A stretch of DNA of 63,715 nt from Peptococcaceae bacterium. GTDB taxonomy: Bacteria; Bacillota; Dehalobacteriia; UBA4068; UBA4997. The position numbers were made by a program, and so were the translations under genes. The notes beneath the pieces were generated by a model, which saw only the letters and a program-made list of their open reading frames with translations, made no database searches and had not been told where the DNA came from. Each line of letters begins with the position of its first letter. Within the stretch, counting starts at the first letter, position 1. The DNA is taken from assembly GCA_022797295.1 (NCBI GenBank), contig JAAWKH010000009.1, positions 1-63,715 of the forward strand, read 5' to 3'. Shown in pieces: positions 43,388 to 52,089 of the stretch.

Positions 43388-44050
43388 TTGCTGGCAAGCA
43401 TTATTTTTGTGGCGGAGGCCATCGGCACCATTGCCTTTGCCATTTCCGGGGCCATGTTGGCCGCGGAGAAGAATTTGGATATTTTCGGCATTTTGGTGCT
43501 GGGCATTGTCACTGCTTTTGGTGGGGGCGTAATCCGGGATTTGCTGTTGGGCATTAACCCGCCGGCCATGTTCAGCAGTTACATCTTTTTTTTGCTGGCG
43601 GCTTTGGCCAGCTGCGCTGTTTTTTTGGCTTATCGACTGCTGGCCGTGGCCAGGGACAAGCTGCCGGCCTGCCTGCTGCGGTTGGATTATGCCGGCGTGC
43701 TGAATTTTTTTGACGCAATCGGCTTGGGCGTTTTCAGCGTTTCCGGCGTTAATGTGGCGCTGGAGGGCGGCTTTGCGGACAATCCGCTGTTGGCCGTCAC
43801 CGTTGGGGTGCTGACGGGCATTGGCGGCGGCATGGTGCGGGATTTGCTGAACGGGGAAATCCCCTCGGTGCTGCGCAAAAATGTTTATGCCCTGGCGGCT
43901 ATTTTGGGGGCGGGCGCTTATTACTTGCTGGCTCATTCGGCGCTGCCGGCCTTTGCCAGCGTGCTGTTGGCCTGCTCGCTAACCATTGGGCTGCGGCTGG
44001 CGGCAACCTATTTCCGCTGGCATTTGCCGCGGCCCAATCCCAGGGGGTAA
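43388..44050 (+). CDS. Trimeric intracellular cation (TRIC) channel family protein
   Basis: A membrane protein of about 220 residues, UPF0126/TRIC family. It has seven hydrophobic segments as two repeats, each with the diagnostic glycine-arginine motif: AFGGGVIRDLLLG and GIGGGMVRDLLNG. Prokaryotic TRIC proteins form trimeric cation (K+) channels; some relatives may carry other solutes. The start is a TTG at 43388, 7 bases after AAGGAGGG; the earlier in-frame GTG (43364) lies upstream of that site. The DUF2726 gene follows after 34 bases. Confidence 0.88.
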   Translation: MLASIIFVAEAIGTIAFAISGAMLAAEKNLDIFGILVLGIVTAFGGGVIRDLLLGINPPAMFSSYIFFLLAALASCAVFLAYRLLAVARDKLPACLLRLDYAGVLNFFDAIGLGVFSVSGVNVALEGGFADNPLLAVTVGVLTGIGGGMVRDLLNGEIPSVLRKNVYALAAILGAGAYYLLAHSALPAFASVLLACSLTIGLRLAATYFRWHLPRPNPRG

Positions 44051-44084
44051 AGCTGAGCAAAAAGTGACGTTGGGGGGGGATTAT

Positions 44085-44573
44085 ATGTTTTACACTCTGC
44101 TGGCAGTTGCGATTGCCGTGCTTGTTGTAATTCTTAGTAACAGAATGAATGCCGCTGAAAAAGCGCGCAATGAACAGGAATATTATCCTTACGCGAAAAA
44201 ATATCTTTTGTCGGCGGCAGAGTATCGGTTTTACAAGATGTTAAAGGAAAAGTGCGATGAAGCCGACTTGTTGATTTGCCCAAAGGTGCGGATGGAGGAT
44301 TTTTTAACGGTGACGGACGCGCAAAACCGGGCCAAATACCGTGGGCGGATAAAATCTCGGCACATTGATTTTATTATCTGCAATGCGGATTTAGTAATGC
44401 TGGCCGGGTTGGAGCTGGACGATAGCTCGCATAACAGCGCCAAAGCGCAGGAAATCGACCAGTTTAAGGATAATGTTTTTCAGGCAATCGACGTGCCTTT
44501 GTATCGCATACCGGTGGAGCCTAATTTTTATGCGGAGCGGATAGACGAAATGATTGCCGATTTGCTTGATTAG
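44085..44573 (+). CDS. DUF2726 domain protein with one membrane anchor
   Basis: A 162-residue protein. Residues 2-20 (FYTLLAVAIAVLVVILSNR) form one membrane segment. The cytoplasmic part fits DUF2726, a restriction-endonuclease-like domain: LLSAAEYRFYKMLKEK, then ICPKVRMEDFL, then SRHIDFIICNADLVMLAGLE. The Asp in HIDF and Glu in GLELDD occupy the places of nuclease ligands; activity is untested for the family. The start is the ATG at 44085, after an unusual nearly all-G ribosome site (44071-44079). It could be coupled to the TRIC channel gene just upstream. Confidence 0.82.
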   Translation: MFYTLLAVAIAVLVVILSNRMNAAEKARNEQEYYPYAKKYLLSAAEYRFYKMLKEKCDEADLLICPKVRMEDFLTVTDAQNRAKYRGRIKSRHIDFIICNADLVMLAGLELDDSSHNSAKAQEIDQFKDNVFQAIDVPLYRIPVEPNFYAERIDEMIADLLD

Positions 44574-44574
44574 A

Positions 44575-44601
44575 ATTTTTACAATAAAAAATTGTAAAAA
44601 T
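44575..44601. terminator. AT-rich hairpin after the DUF2726 gene
   Basis: A perfect 11-bp inverted repeat ATTTTTACAAT / ATTGTAAAAAT around AAAAA, directly after the stop codon. The stem has a single G-C pair, so termination would be weak. It may be an mRNA-stabilising end or a protein site. Confidence 0.35.
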
Positions 44602-44697
44602 ATACGCAAAATAAATGGACAATGGCTCAAAAAAATGTTACAATATATTATTATATATCTTGATAGATGTTTTTTTGGTGATATTTTACAAGAAAAA

Positions 44698-44732
44698 AAT
44701 TTGCCGGGTTTAAGTTATAATCTTGGCAAATT
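44698..44732. promoter_or_regulatory. Inverted repeat framing a -10-like element before pheA
   Basis: AATTTGCC (44698-44705) and GGCAAATT (44725-44732) are perfect 8-bp arms around a TATAAT (44716-44721), 34 bases before the pheA start codon. No good -35 is found at 16-18 bases. The layout suits an operator that covers the promoter of the aromatic operon, so this is a candidate only. Confidence 0.4.
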
Positions 44733-44754
44733 TAATTAAATGGAGCGAGCAAAA

Positions 44755-45837
44755 ATGAATCAATTAGAAGAGGCCCGCGGCCGCATTAATCAGCTGGACG
44801 CTGAGCTGGCGCACTTGTTTGAGGAGCGCATGACGGCGGTGGAGCAGGTTATTGCTTACAAGGCGGAGCATAACCTGCCGGTTTTCGATGCGGCGCGGGA
44901 GCGGCAGGTGCTGGAAAAAAATTTGGGGCTGCTGCAAAATGAGCGGTTGCAGCCTTATTTTCGCCAGTTTTTGCAGAGTTTTATGGATATAAGCAAGGAT
45001 TATCAGCGTTCAATTCTGCAAGCCAACACGGTGGCTTTTGCCGGGGCGGAGGGCGCTTTTGCCTTTCAGGCGGCCAAGGAGCTTTTCCCAACTTATCGTT
45101 ACCATTCCTGCGCGGATTTTGAAAGCGTTTTTCAGGAGGTGCTGGCCGGCAGGGCCGCTTTTGGCGTAATCCCCTTTGAAAATTCCTACACCGGCGAGGT
45201 GGGCGAAGTTTTTGACCTGCTGTTTAAGCACAACTGCTATATCCAGGCTATTTGCGATTTGCCGGTGCGGCAAAATTTACTAGCTTTGCCGGGGGCCAAG
45301 CTGGCCGGTGTGCAAAAGGTGTACTCTCATCCGCAGGCCCTCAGCCAGTGCGCCGCCTTTTTGCAGGAATACGCCCTGCAACCGGTGGCTTACGCCAACA
45401 CGGCGTTGGCCGCCCAGTTTGTGGCCGAAAGCCAAAACCAGGCGTTGGCCGCCATTGCCTCGGCGGAGAGCGCGGAGCTTTACGGTTTGCAGGTTTTGGC
45501 CGCCAACATCAACAGCAGCAACCAAAACACCACTCGTTTCATAGTTATTGGCCAAAGCTTGAGCCAAAACGGCAGCCGTTTTAACCTGCTGTTCACCGTC
45601 AACCACAACGCCGGTCAGTTGGCCAAAGTGATGTCGTTAATTGGGGATATGGGCTTTAATATGGAGAGTATTAAATCGCGTCCTCTGAAAAGTTTGCCCT
45701 GGCAATATTACTTTTATGTGGAGATTGAGGGTTGCCTGGCCGACGAGGCGGCGCAAAACCTGTTGCAAAAGCTGAAAACTAGCTGTCATTCTCTGAAAAT
45801 ACTGGGGTCATACGATTTAAAACAGATTGCCAAATAA
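44755..45837 (+). CDS. pheA: Chorismate mutase-prephenate dehydratase
   Basis: Bifunctional enzyme turning chorismate into prephenate and then phenylpyruvate on the way to phenylalanine. It is about 360 residues. The N-terminal AroQ-type mutase domain spans 1-85 (RGRINQLDAELAHLFEERM). The dehydratase domain begins VAFAGAEGAFAFQAAKELF and includes FGVIPFENSYTGEVGE. The C-terminal ACT domain contains NMESIKSRPLKSLPWQYYFY, the phenylalanine-binding ESRP-like region, so feedback control is expected. I place the start at ATG 44755 after GGAGCG instead of the ATG at 44740, which lies before that site. First gene of the aromatic operon. Confidence 0.94.
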   Translation: MNQLEEARGRINQLDAELAHLFEERMTAVEQVIAYKAEHNLPVFDAARERQVLEKNLGLLQNERLQPYFRQFLQSFMDISKDYQRSILQANTVAFAGAEGAFAFQAAKELFPTYRYHSCADFESVFQEVLAGRAAFGVIPFENSYTGEVGEVFDLLFKHNCYIQAICDLPVRQNLLALPGAKLAGVQKVYSHPQALSQCAAFLQEYALQPVAYANTALAAQFVAESQNQALAAIASAESAELYGLQVLAANINSSNQNTTRFIVIGQSLSQNGSRFNLLFTVNHNAGQLAKVMSLIGDMGFNMESIKSRPLKSLPWQYYFYVEIEGCLADEAAQNLLQKLKTSCHSLKILGSYDLKQIAK

Positions 45838-45872
45838 CCAAAATCTACTATTATATAAAGGAGATACTGAAA

Positions 45873-46889
45873 ATGAAAATTACTGTTGAAATTCCTGACC
45901 ATAAATATAATATTCACATCAAAAAAGGTTTGCTGGCCGATGTGCATAATTATGTGGATTTGAACCGCAAGGTGCTGATTGTCACCGACGATATGATTCC
46001 AGAGGAATATGTGCAGGCCTTGCAAAAGCAGTGCCCGGAATGCTATCTGGCCACGGTACACGCCGGCGAGGCTTCCAAGTGCTTTATTTATCTGCAATTT
46101 ATCTGGAACGCCTTGCTGGAAAACGGCTTTGGCCGCAAGGATTTGCTGATTGCCCTGGGCGGCGGCGTGGTGGGCGACCTCACCAGCTTTGCCGCGGCCA
46201 CTTATATGCGCGGTGTGGATTACATCAACATTCCCACCTCCACTTTGGCTCAGATTGACAGCAGCATTGGCGGCAAAGGGGCCATCAACCTGGGCGATGT
46301 GAAGAACATTGTGGGCGCGTTCCACCAGCCGCGGGCCGTGTTTATCGATACCGACCTGCTGCAAACCTTGGACGACCGCAACTTCTACAACGGCCTGGCG
46401 GAGGCGGTGAAAGCGGGTATGATTGGCGACGCTAGCCTGTTTGAGCTGTTTGAGCAAATGCCGGCAGAACGGGCGGCTATCCAACAGGATTATATTGAGC
46501 AGATTATCAGCAAGGCTTTGGCGGTGAAAAAAACCGTGGTGGAGCAGGACGAGCGGGAAAACGGCCCGCGCCAAATCCTCAATTTTGGGCACACTGTGGG
46601 GCACGCCATTGAAAGCGCCGGCGAGTTGGAGGGCCTGCTGCACGGCGAAGCCGTTTCCGTTGGTATGCTCCAGGTGACGGAAGACGCCGCTATCAAGGAA
46701 CGTTTGGCGGCTGTTCTGGCTAAGCTGAACCTGCCCACCAGCCACAATTATATGCCGGAGCAGCTTTTGGAGGTTATCAGCCACGATAAAAAAACTAGCG
46801 GCAACAAAATCAATCTGATTCAGGTGAAGCAAATTGGCAAGGCGGAAATTGTGAAACTGCCGCTGGAAGCGGTTAAAAAGTATCTGTAA
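45873..46889 (+). CDS. aroB: 3-dehydroquinate synthase
   Basis: Second step of the shikimate pathway: DAHP to 3-dehydroquinate, NAD- and zinc-dependent. It is 338 residues. The glycine-rich NAD site LIALGGGVVGDLTSFAAATY and the metal region NFGHTVGHAIE are present, as is STLAQIDSSIGGKGAINLG. AAGGAG precedes the ATG. It lies 35 bases after pheA and 14 before aroC. Confidence 0.96.
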   Translation: MKITVEIPDHKYNIHIKKGLLADVHNYVDLNRKVLIVTDDMIPEEYVQALQKQCPECYLATVHAGEASKCFIYLQFIWNALLENGFGRKDLLIALGGGVVGDLTSFAAATYMRGVDYINIPTSTLAQIDSSIGGKGAINLGDVKNIVGAFHQPRAVFIDTDLLQTLDDRNFYNGLAEAVKAGMIGDASLFELFEQMPAERAAIQQDYIEQIISKALAVKKTVVEQDERENGPRQILNFGHTVGHAIESAGELEGLLHGEAVSVGMLQVTEDAAIKERLAAVLAKLNLPTSHNYMPEQLLEVISHDKKTSGNKINLIQVKQIGKAEIVKLPLEAVKKYL

Positions 46890-46903
46890 AAAAGGGAACG
46901 GCT

Positions 46904-48022
46904 ATGAAAAGCACTTTTGGTAAAAATTTTACGGTATCGCTTTTTGGCGAAAGTCACGGCCAGGCCATTGGCGTGGTGATTGACGGCCTGCAAGCCGGCT
47001 TGCCGCTGGATTTGGCCTATATCCGCAGCCAGCTGGACAAGCGGCGGGCGGTGGGCGCGCTTTCCACTGCCCGGCAGGAAGCGGACGAATTTGAGATTGT
47101 GAGCGGCTTTTTTAACGGCCACACCACCGGCACGCCACTGTGTTTGTTGATTACCAACCAATCCACCCGCAGCCGGGATTATGAAAAGACAAAAAATTTG
47201 TTGCGGCCCGGCCACGCGGATTACACCGCCTTTGTGAAGTATCAGGGCTGGCAGGATTACCGCGGCGGCGGCCATTTTTCCGGCCGCCTGACTGCGCCTT
47301 TGGTGGCGGCTGGCGCAATTTGTCGGCAGATTTTGGCCGGGCATGGCATTGTTATTGGCAGTCATTTGGCAAGCTGCGGCGGGGTGGCGGACGCGCCTCT
47401 GCCTGAACAGCCGACGGAGCTGTTGGCCGCCTTGAACCGCTTGAACGAGCTGGATTTTGCGGTGCTGGACGAGGCCCAGGGGCAAGCGATGCAGCAGGCT
47501 ATTTTGGCGGCCAAGGCCCAGGCCGACAGCGTTGGCGGGGTGCTGGAAACGGCTGTTTGCGGAATGCCGGCGGGCATTGGGGAACCTTTCTTCAATTCCG
47601 TGGAAAGTGTGTTGGCGCATTTGCTGTTTAGTGTGCCGGCGGTGAAAGGCGTGGAGTTTGGCGCGGGTTTTGCGCTGGCCGGTTGGCGCGGCTCTCAGGC
47701 TAACGACCCAATGCGCGTTGACGAGGCCGGCCGCATTTATACCAGCAGCAACCACAACGGCGGCATAAACGGCGGCATTAGCAATGGTATGCCGATTGTG
47801 TTCCGCACGGCGATTAAGCCCACGCCCTCCATTTATCAGCCGCAGCAAACGGTGGATTTTGCGGCCAAGGCCAACGCGGAGCTGCAAATTCAGGGCCGGC
47901 ACGACCCGGCCATTGTGCACCGGGCCAGGGTGGTTGTCGACGCGGTGACGGCGATTGGTTTGTTGGACTTATTCTGCGAGGCTTACGGCACAAACTGGCA
48001 AATAAATAATGAGGAAAATTAA
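46904..48022 (+). CDS. aroC: Chorismate synthase
   Basis: Last shikimate step: EPSP to chorismate with reduced FMN. It is 372 residues. It begins STFGKNFTVSLFGESHGQAI, has RPGHADYTAFVKYQGWQDYR, and the FMN-binding SNHNGGINGGISNG. All three are family signatures. The stop codon is followed at once by the aroEK start (TAA then ATG), so translation is coupled. Confidence 0.97.
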   Translation: MKSTFGKNFTVSLFGESHGQAIGVVIDGLQAGLPLDLAYIRSQLDKRRAVGALSTARQEADEFEIVSGFFNGHTTGTPLCLLITNQSTRSRDYEKTKNLLRPGHADYTAFVKYQGWQDYRGGGHFSGRLTAPLVAAGAICRQILAGHGIVIGSHLASCGGVADAPLPEQPTELLAALNRLNELDFAVLDEAQGQAMQQAILAAKAQADSVGGVLETAVCGMPAGIGEPFFNSVESVLAHLLFSVPAVKGVEFGAGFALAGWRGSQANDPMRVDEAGRIYTSSNHNGGINGGISNGMPIVFRTAIKPTPSIYQPQQTVDFAAKANAELQIQGRHDPAIVHRARVVVDAVTAIGLLDLFCEAYGTNWQINNEEN

Positions 48023-49270
48023 ATGCAATACGGATTAATTGGGGAGAAGCTGGGGCACAGCTTTTCCAAGGAGATACACGAGCTGCTGGCTGGTTATCAA
48101 TATGAGCTGCGGCCGCTAAGCCGGGCTGAGTTTCCGGCTTTTATGCAGCAGGCGGATTTTGCCGCCATCAATGTAACCATTCCTTATAAGGAGCTGGTTA
48201 TTCCTTATTTGGCGGAGGTTGACGAGCAAGCGGCCAAAATTGGCGCGGTGAACACCATTGTGAAGCGTGATGGTTGTTTGTGCGGTTACAACACGGATTT
48301 TGCCGGGGTTGTCTATTTGCTAAAAAACCACGGGATAGATTTGAATGGCCGAAATGTTTTGATTTTGGGCACCGGCGGCACCAGCAAAACAGTGCGGGCT
48401 GTGGCGGAGAGCCAGGGGGCGGCTGCAATTAGCTTTGTTAGCCGCAACGGCGGCCAGCGGGCAAATTGGCTGGATTATCAGCAGGCGGCGGCCCAGCGCG
48501 ATGTGCAGGTGATCATTAATACCACGCCGCGCGGTATGTATCCGCAAAATGGGGAGCAGCCGTTGTTGGATTTGGCAGCCTTTCCGCGGCTGGAAGCGGT
48601 GGTGGACGTCATCTATAACCCATTGCGCAGCAATTTGGTGTTGCAAGCGCAGGCTTTGGGCTTGCAGGCTTGCGGCGGTCTGGAAATGCTGGTGGCGCAG
48701 GCCAAATATGCGGCGGAGCTGTTTTGCGGCCAGCCGATTGCGGAGGCCGCGATTGACGAGGTTTATCGCCGGTTGCGCCGGCAAAAGCTGAACCTGGCCT
48801 TGATTGGGATGCCGGGCTGTGGCAAAAGCACGGTGGGCCGCTTGCTGGCGGAGAGGTTGGGCCGTCCTCTGCTGGATTGCGACAAGGAGATTGTGCGCCG
48901 TAGCGGCCAGGCGATTGCCGACATTTTTGCGGAGCAGGGGGAGGCGAAATTCCGCCAAATCGAGAGCCAAACTTTGGCGTATATTGCCAAGGAGGGCGGC
49001 CAGGTGATTGCCTGTGGCGGCGGCGTGGTGCTGCGGCCGGAAAATATTCAGGCTTTGCGGCAAAATTCCCTGCTAATCTGGCTGGATAGGCCGCTGGAGC
49101 AGCTGGCGGTGGGCAAGGGACGGCCGCTTTCTCCCAACCCGGAGGCTAACCGGCTGCTTTATCAACAGCGGGCGCCGCTTTATCAGCAATATGCCGATTA
49201 TCGCCAGGCTTGCGCACAAACGCCGGCGGAAACGGTGGAATTGTTGGTTGAATATTGGCAGACGATATAA
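48023..49270 (+). CDS. aroEK: Fused shikimate dehydrogenase-shikimate kinase
   Basis: A single 415-residue frame with two complete enzymes. Residues 1-253 are AroE: GEKLGHSFSKEIHELL, NVTIPYKELVIPYL with the catalytic Lys, GAVNTIV, and NADP site ILGTGGTSKTV. Residues 254-415 are AroK: Walker A GMPGCGKST at 262-270, DCDKEIVRRSGQAIADIF, the shikimate-binding ACGGGVVLRPEN, and a lid with RPLSPNP. The two halves catalyse consecutive steps, 3-dehydroshikimate to shikimate to shikimate 3-phosphate. No stop, frameshift or internal ribosome site is seen at the junction (about 48782), so it is a true fusion. Confidence 0.95.
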   Translation: MQYGLIGEKLGHSFSKEIHELLAGYQYELRPLSRAEFPAFMQQADFAAINVTIPYKELVIPYLAEVDEQAAKIGAVNTIVKRDGCLCGYNTDFAGVVYLLKNHGIDLNGRNVLILGTGGTSKTVRAVAESQGAAAISFVSRNGGQRANWLDYQQAAAQRDVQVIINTTPRGMYPQNGEQPLLDLAAFPRLEAVVDVIYNPLRSNLVLQAQALGLQACGGLEMLVAQAKYAAELFCGQPIAEAAIDEVYRRLRRQKLNLALIGMPGCGKSTVGRLLAERLGRPLLDCDKEIVRRSGQAIADIFAEQGEAKFRQIESQTLAYIAKEGGQVIACGGGVVLRPENIQALRQNSLLIWLDRPLEQLAVGKGRPLSPNPEANRLLYQQRAPLYQQYADYRQACAQTPAETVELLVEYWQTI

Positions 49271-49291
49271 TATCAGTCTGGGAGGCAAATA

Positions 49292-49744
49292 ATGTTAAGA
49301 ATTATGGTTATTAACGGCCCCAACCTGAATTTGTTGGGCCGGCGGGAGCCGGAGATTTACGGCCGCGCCAGCTACGCCGATTTGGTGAAGTTGATTTACA
49401 AGCATTGTGAGGAAATGCAGGTGCAATGCAAGATTATGCAGAGTAACCATGAGGGCGCGCTGGTGGACGCAATTCAGCAGGCGGCTGATTTTTGTGATGG
49501 CATAGTTATCAACCCGGCGGCTTACACCCACACCAGCGTGGCGATTTTGGACGCGCTGAAAGCGGTGCAGCTGCCGGCGGTGGAGGTGCATATTAGCGAT
49601 GTGGACAGCCGGGAGGATTTTCGCCAAATTTCTTATCCAGGTATGTATTGCTTTAAAACGATTAAGGGCGAGGGCCTGCAAGGCTACTGCACTGCCATTG
49701 ACGCGCTGTTGCAGCATATTTGGGAGCAGCGCCCAAGCGTATAA
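49292..49744 (+). CDS. aroQ: Type II 3-dehydroquinate dehydratase
   Basis: Dehydrates 3-dehydroquinate to 3-dehydroshikimate; a dodecameric flavodoxin-like enzyme. It is 150 residues. VINGPNLNLLGRREPEIYG with catalytic Arg/Tyr, QSNHEGALVDAIQ, INPAAYTHTSVAILDAL and VEVHISD are all in place. GGGAGG precedes the ATG. Use of type II (AroQ) instead of type I (AroD) is notable but common in this phylum. Confidence 0.97.
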   Translation: MLRIMVINGPNLNLLGRREPEIYGRASYADLVKLIYKHCEEMQVQCKIMQSNHEGALVDAIQQAADFCDGIVINPAAYTHTSVAILDALKAVQLPAVEVHISDVDSREDFRQISYPGMYCFKTIKGEGLQGYCTAIDALLQHIWEQRPSV

Positions 49745-49771
49745 TATAGTGAAAGAAGAGGAATTTGTAAA

Positions 49772-50791
49772 ATGATTATTACGATGAAACCCAACGCCTC
49801 GCCGGAGGAAACCCAGCGGCTGATTTCCAGCATTGAGGGCAAGGGTCTGGAAATGCACCTGATTTCCGGCACCAGCTTGAACGTTTTCGGCGTGGTGGGC
49901 GATACGACGATATTAGATGAAAAAATGATTTACGGCTACTCCTGTGTGCATGAGGTGACGCGTATTGCTGCGCCTTACAAGCTGGCCAACCGCATTTTCC
50001 ACCCGGATGATACCGTGGTGCAGGTGGGCGGCCTGCGCATTGGCGGGCACGAAAAGGTGGTGGTTATTGCCGGGCCTTGCTCTGTGGAGGAGGAGGAATC
50101 ATTGCTGCTTTCGGCTGAGGCGGTTAAGCGGGCTGGGGCGGATATGCTGCGGGGCGGCGCTTACAAGCCGCGCACCTCGCCCTATGCTTTTCAGGGCCGC
50201 GGCGCGGAGGGGCTGGAATCTCTGTGCCACGCGCGGGAGCAGTTCCAAATGCCGATCGTGACAGAGCTGATGAGCATTGCCAAGCTAGATGAGTTTTTGG
50301 AATACGGCGTGGATATGATTCAAATTGGGGCGCGCAATATGCAAAATTTTGACCTGCTGAAAGCGGTGGGGCGCACCAAAACGCCGGTGTTGTTGAAACG
50401 CGGTCTTAGCAACACCATTGAGGAATGGCTGATGGCGGCGGAATATATTATGAGCGAGGGCAACGAGCAGGTGGTGCTTTGTGAGCGCGGCATTCGTACC
50501 TTTGAGAAGTATACCCGCAATACGCTTGACCTCAGCGTTATTCCGATTGTTAAGGAGCACAGCCACCTGCCCATTATCATTGACCCCAGCCACGGCACGG
50601 GCCACCGGCAGCTGGTGGAGGCGATGTCTTTGGCGGCCATTGCCGCCGGTGCAGACGGTCTGATTATTGAGGCGCACCACAACCCGGAGGCCGCCTGGTC
50701 AGACGGCGCGCAAACGGTGACGCCGGAGCAGTTGCAGCAAATCGTGGCCAAGGGCAAAGCGATTGCCCATGTGATTGGCAGGCAGATGTGA
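49772..50791 (+). CDS. aroF: DAHP synthase (type I beta) with ferredoxin-like regulatory domain
   Basis: First committed shikimate step: phosphoenolpyruvate plus erythrose 4-phosphate to DAHP. It is 339 residues. An N-terminal ferredoxin-like domain (1-65) resembles that used for Tyr/Phe feedback in related enzymes. The barrel has VVVIAGPCSVEEEESLL, LRGGAYKPRTSPYAFQG and IIIDPSHGTGHRQLVEAMS, with the metal ligands Cys, His and Glu. Its stop overlaps the aroA start. Confidence 0.95.
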   Translation: MIITMKPNASPEETQRLISSIEGKGLEMHLISGTSLNVFGVVGDTTILDEKMIYGYSCVHEVTRIAAPYKLANRIFHPDDTVVQVGGLRIGGHEKVVVIAGPCSVEEEESLLLSAEAVKRAGADMLRGGAYKPRTSPYAFQGRGAEGLESLCHAREQFQMPIVTELMSIAKLDEFLEYGVDMIQIGARNMQNFDLLKAVGRTKTPVLLKRGLSNTIEEWLMAAEYIMSEGNEQVVLCERGIRTFEKYTRNTLDLSVIPIVKEHSHLPIIIDPSHGTGHRQLVEAMSLAAIAAGADGLIIEAHHNPEAAWSDGAQTVTPEQLQQIVAKGKAIAHVIGRQM

Positions 50792-52089
50792 TGCGGGCCA
50801 CAGTTTATCCGGGGCCGGCTGGCGGCAGTTTGCGGGTGCCGCCTAGCAAAAGCCTGGCTCATCGGGCGGTAATCTGCGCCGCCCTGGCAGCTGGGGAAAG
50901 CCGCTTGCGCGGTTTGGACGAGGCTAATCTTTCCAAGGATATTCAGGCTACCATTGCCGCTATGCGCAGGCTGGGGGCGGAAATTCATTTTGCGGGCGAC
51001 GAGCTGGTGGTGCGGGGCTGCTGGCCAAGCCTTTCAGGCGACGAGGCCTGGGAGATTGACTGCGGCGAAAGCGGCTCCACCTTGCGCTTTTTAATCCCAA
51101 TAGCCGCTTTGACAGGATTGCCGGTGGTGCTGTTTGGCCACGGCCGATTGCCGGAGCGGCCGCAGACGGTTTATCAGCAGTTGTTTGCTGAGCAAGGGCT
51201 GGTTTTTCAGCCCACGCCTGACCATAGTGGTTGGCTGTTGTGCGGGCCTTTGCAAGCCGGTGATTTTACTTTGCGGGGTGATATTAGCTCCCAGTTTATT
51301 TCTGGCTTGCTGTTTGCTTTGCCGCTGTTGGCGGGCAATTCCACCTTGCATATTCAGCCGCCCTTTGAATCGCGCTCTTATGTGGAGCTGACGCTGGCCA
51401 CTCTGCGCCAGTTTGGCGTGCAGGCCAGCTGGCAGGATGAGCTGACTTTGCACATTCCCGGCGGTCAGCAGTATCAGCCGGCCCGGGCGGCGATGGAGGG
51501 TGATTTTTCCCAGCTGGCCTTTTTTGCGGTGCTGGGCGCTTTGGGCGCAGGGCCGCAGGGAGTGCGCTTAACTGGGGTTAATCCGCAGTCTGCCCAGGGC
51601 GACCGGCAGGTGATTGAAATTATCCGCCAAATGGGCGGCCGGATTGTGGAGGAGCCGGAGGGCTATTTGGTGCAGCGGGCGGCAATGCAGGCCGGGCAAA
51701 TTGATTTGGCTGATTGCCCGGATTTGGGGCCGGTGCTGGCAGTGCTGGCGGCTCACGCTCAGGGTGAAAGCCGCTTGTATAATGCCGGCCGTCTGCGTAT
51801 TAAGGAGAGCGACCGCATTGCTGATGTGCAGGCGGAATTGCAACGTTGCGGCGTGCAGATGCACAGCACGGCGGAGGAAATGTTTATCACCGGCGGCGGG
51901 CCTTACGCCGCGTTTGAGCCTTGCCAGGCGCATAACGACCACCGCATTGTGATGGCTTTGGCGGTGCTGGCGGCGGTGGGCTGCGCGCCTTTGCGGATTG
52001 ACGGGGCTGAGGCTGTGCAAAAATCGTATCCAAACTTTTTTGAGGATTTGCAAAATTTGGGTGTAAAGGTGGAAATTGCCAATGACTAA
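50791..52089 (+). CDS. aroA: EPSP synthase
   Basis: Joins phosphoenolpyruvate to shikimate 3-phosphate. It is 432 residues from ATG 50791, whose A is the last base of the aroF stop (TGATG). RVPPSKSLAHRAVICAALA, the LDCGESGSTLRFL-like block IDCGESGSTLRFLIP, DISSQFISGLLFALPLL and RIKESDRIADVQAEL are present. The loop reads GHGRLPERP in place of the usual GDxxLxxRP. tyrA overlaps its end. Confidence 0.96.
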   Translation: MRATVYPGPAGGSLRVPPSKSLAHRAVICAALAAGESRLRGLDEANLSKDIQATIAAMRRLGAEIHFAGDELVVRGCWPSLSGDEAWEIDCGESGSTLRFLIPIAALTGLPVVLFGHGRLPERPQTVYQQLFAEQGLVFQPTPDHSGWLLCGPLQAGDFTLRGDISSQFISGLLFALPLLAGNSTLHIQPPFESRSYVELTLATLRQFGVQASWQDELTLHIPGGQQYQPARAAMEGDFSQLAFFAVLGALGAGPQGVRLTGVNPQSAQGDRQVIEIIRQMGGRIVEEPEGYLVQRAAMQAGQIDLADCPDLGPVLAVLAAHAQGESRLYNAGRLRIKESDRIADVQAELQRCGVQMHSTAEEMFITGGGPYAAFEPCQAHNDHRIVMALAVLAAVGCAPLRIDGAEAVQKSYPNFFEDLQNLGVKVEIAND

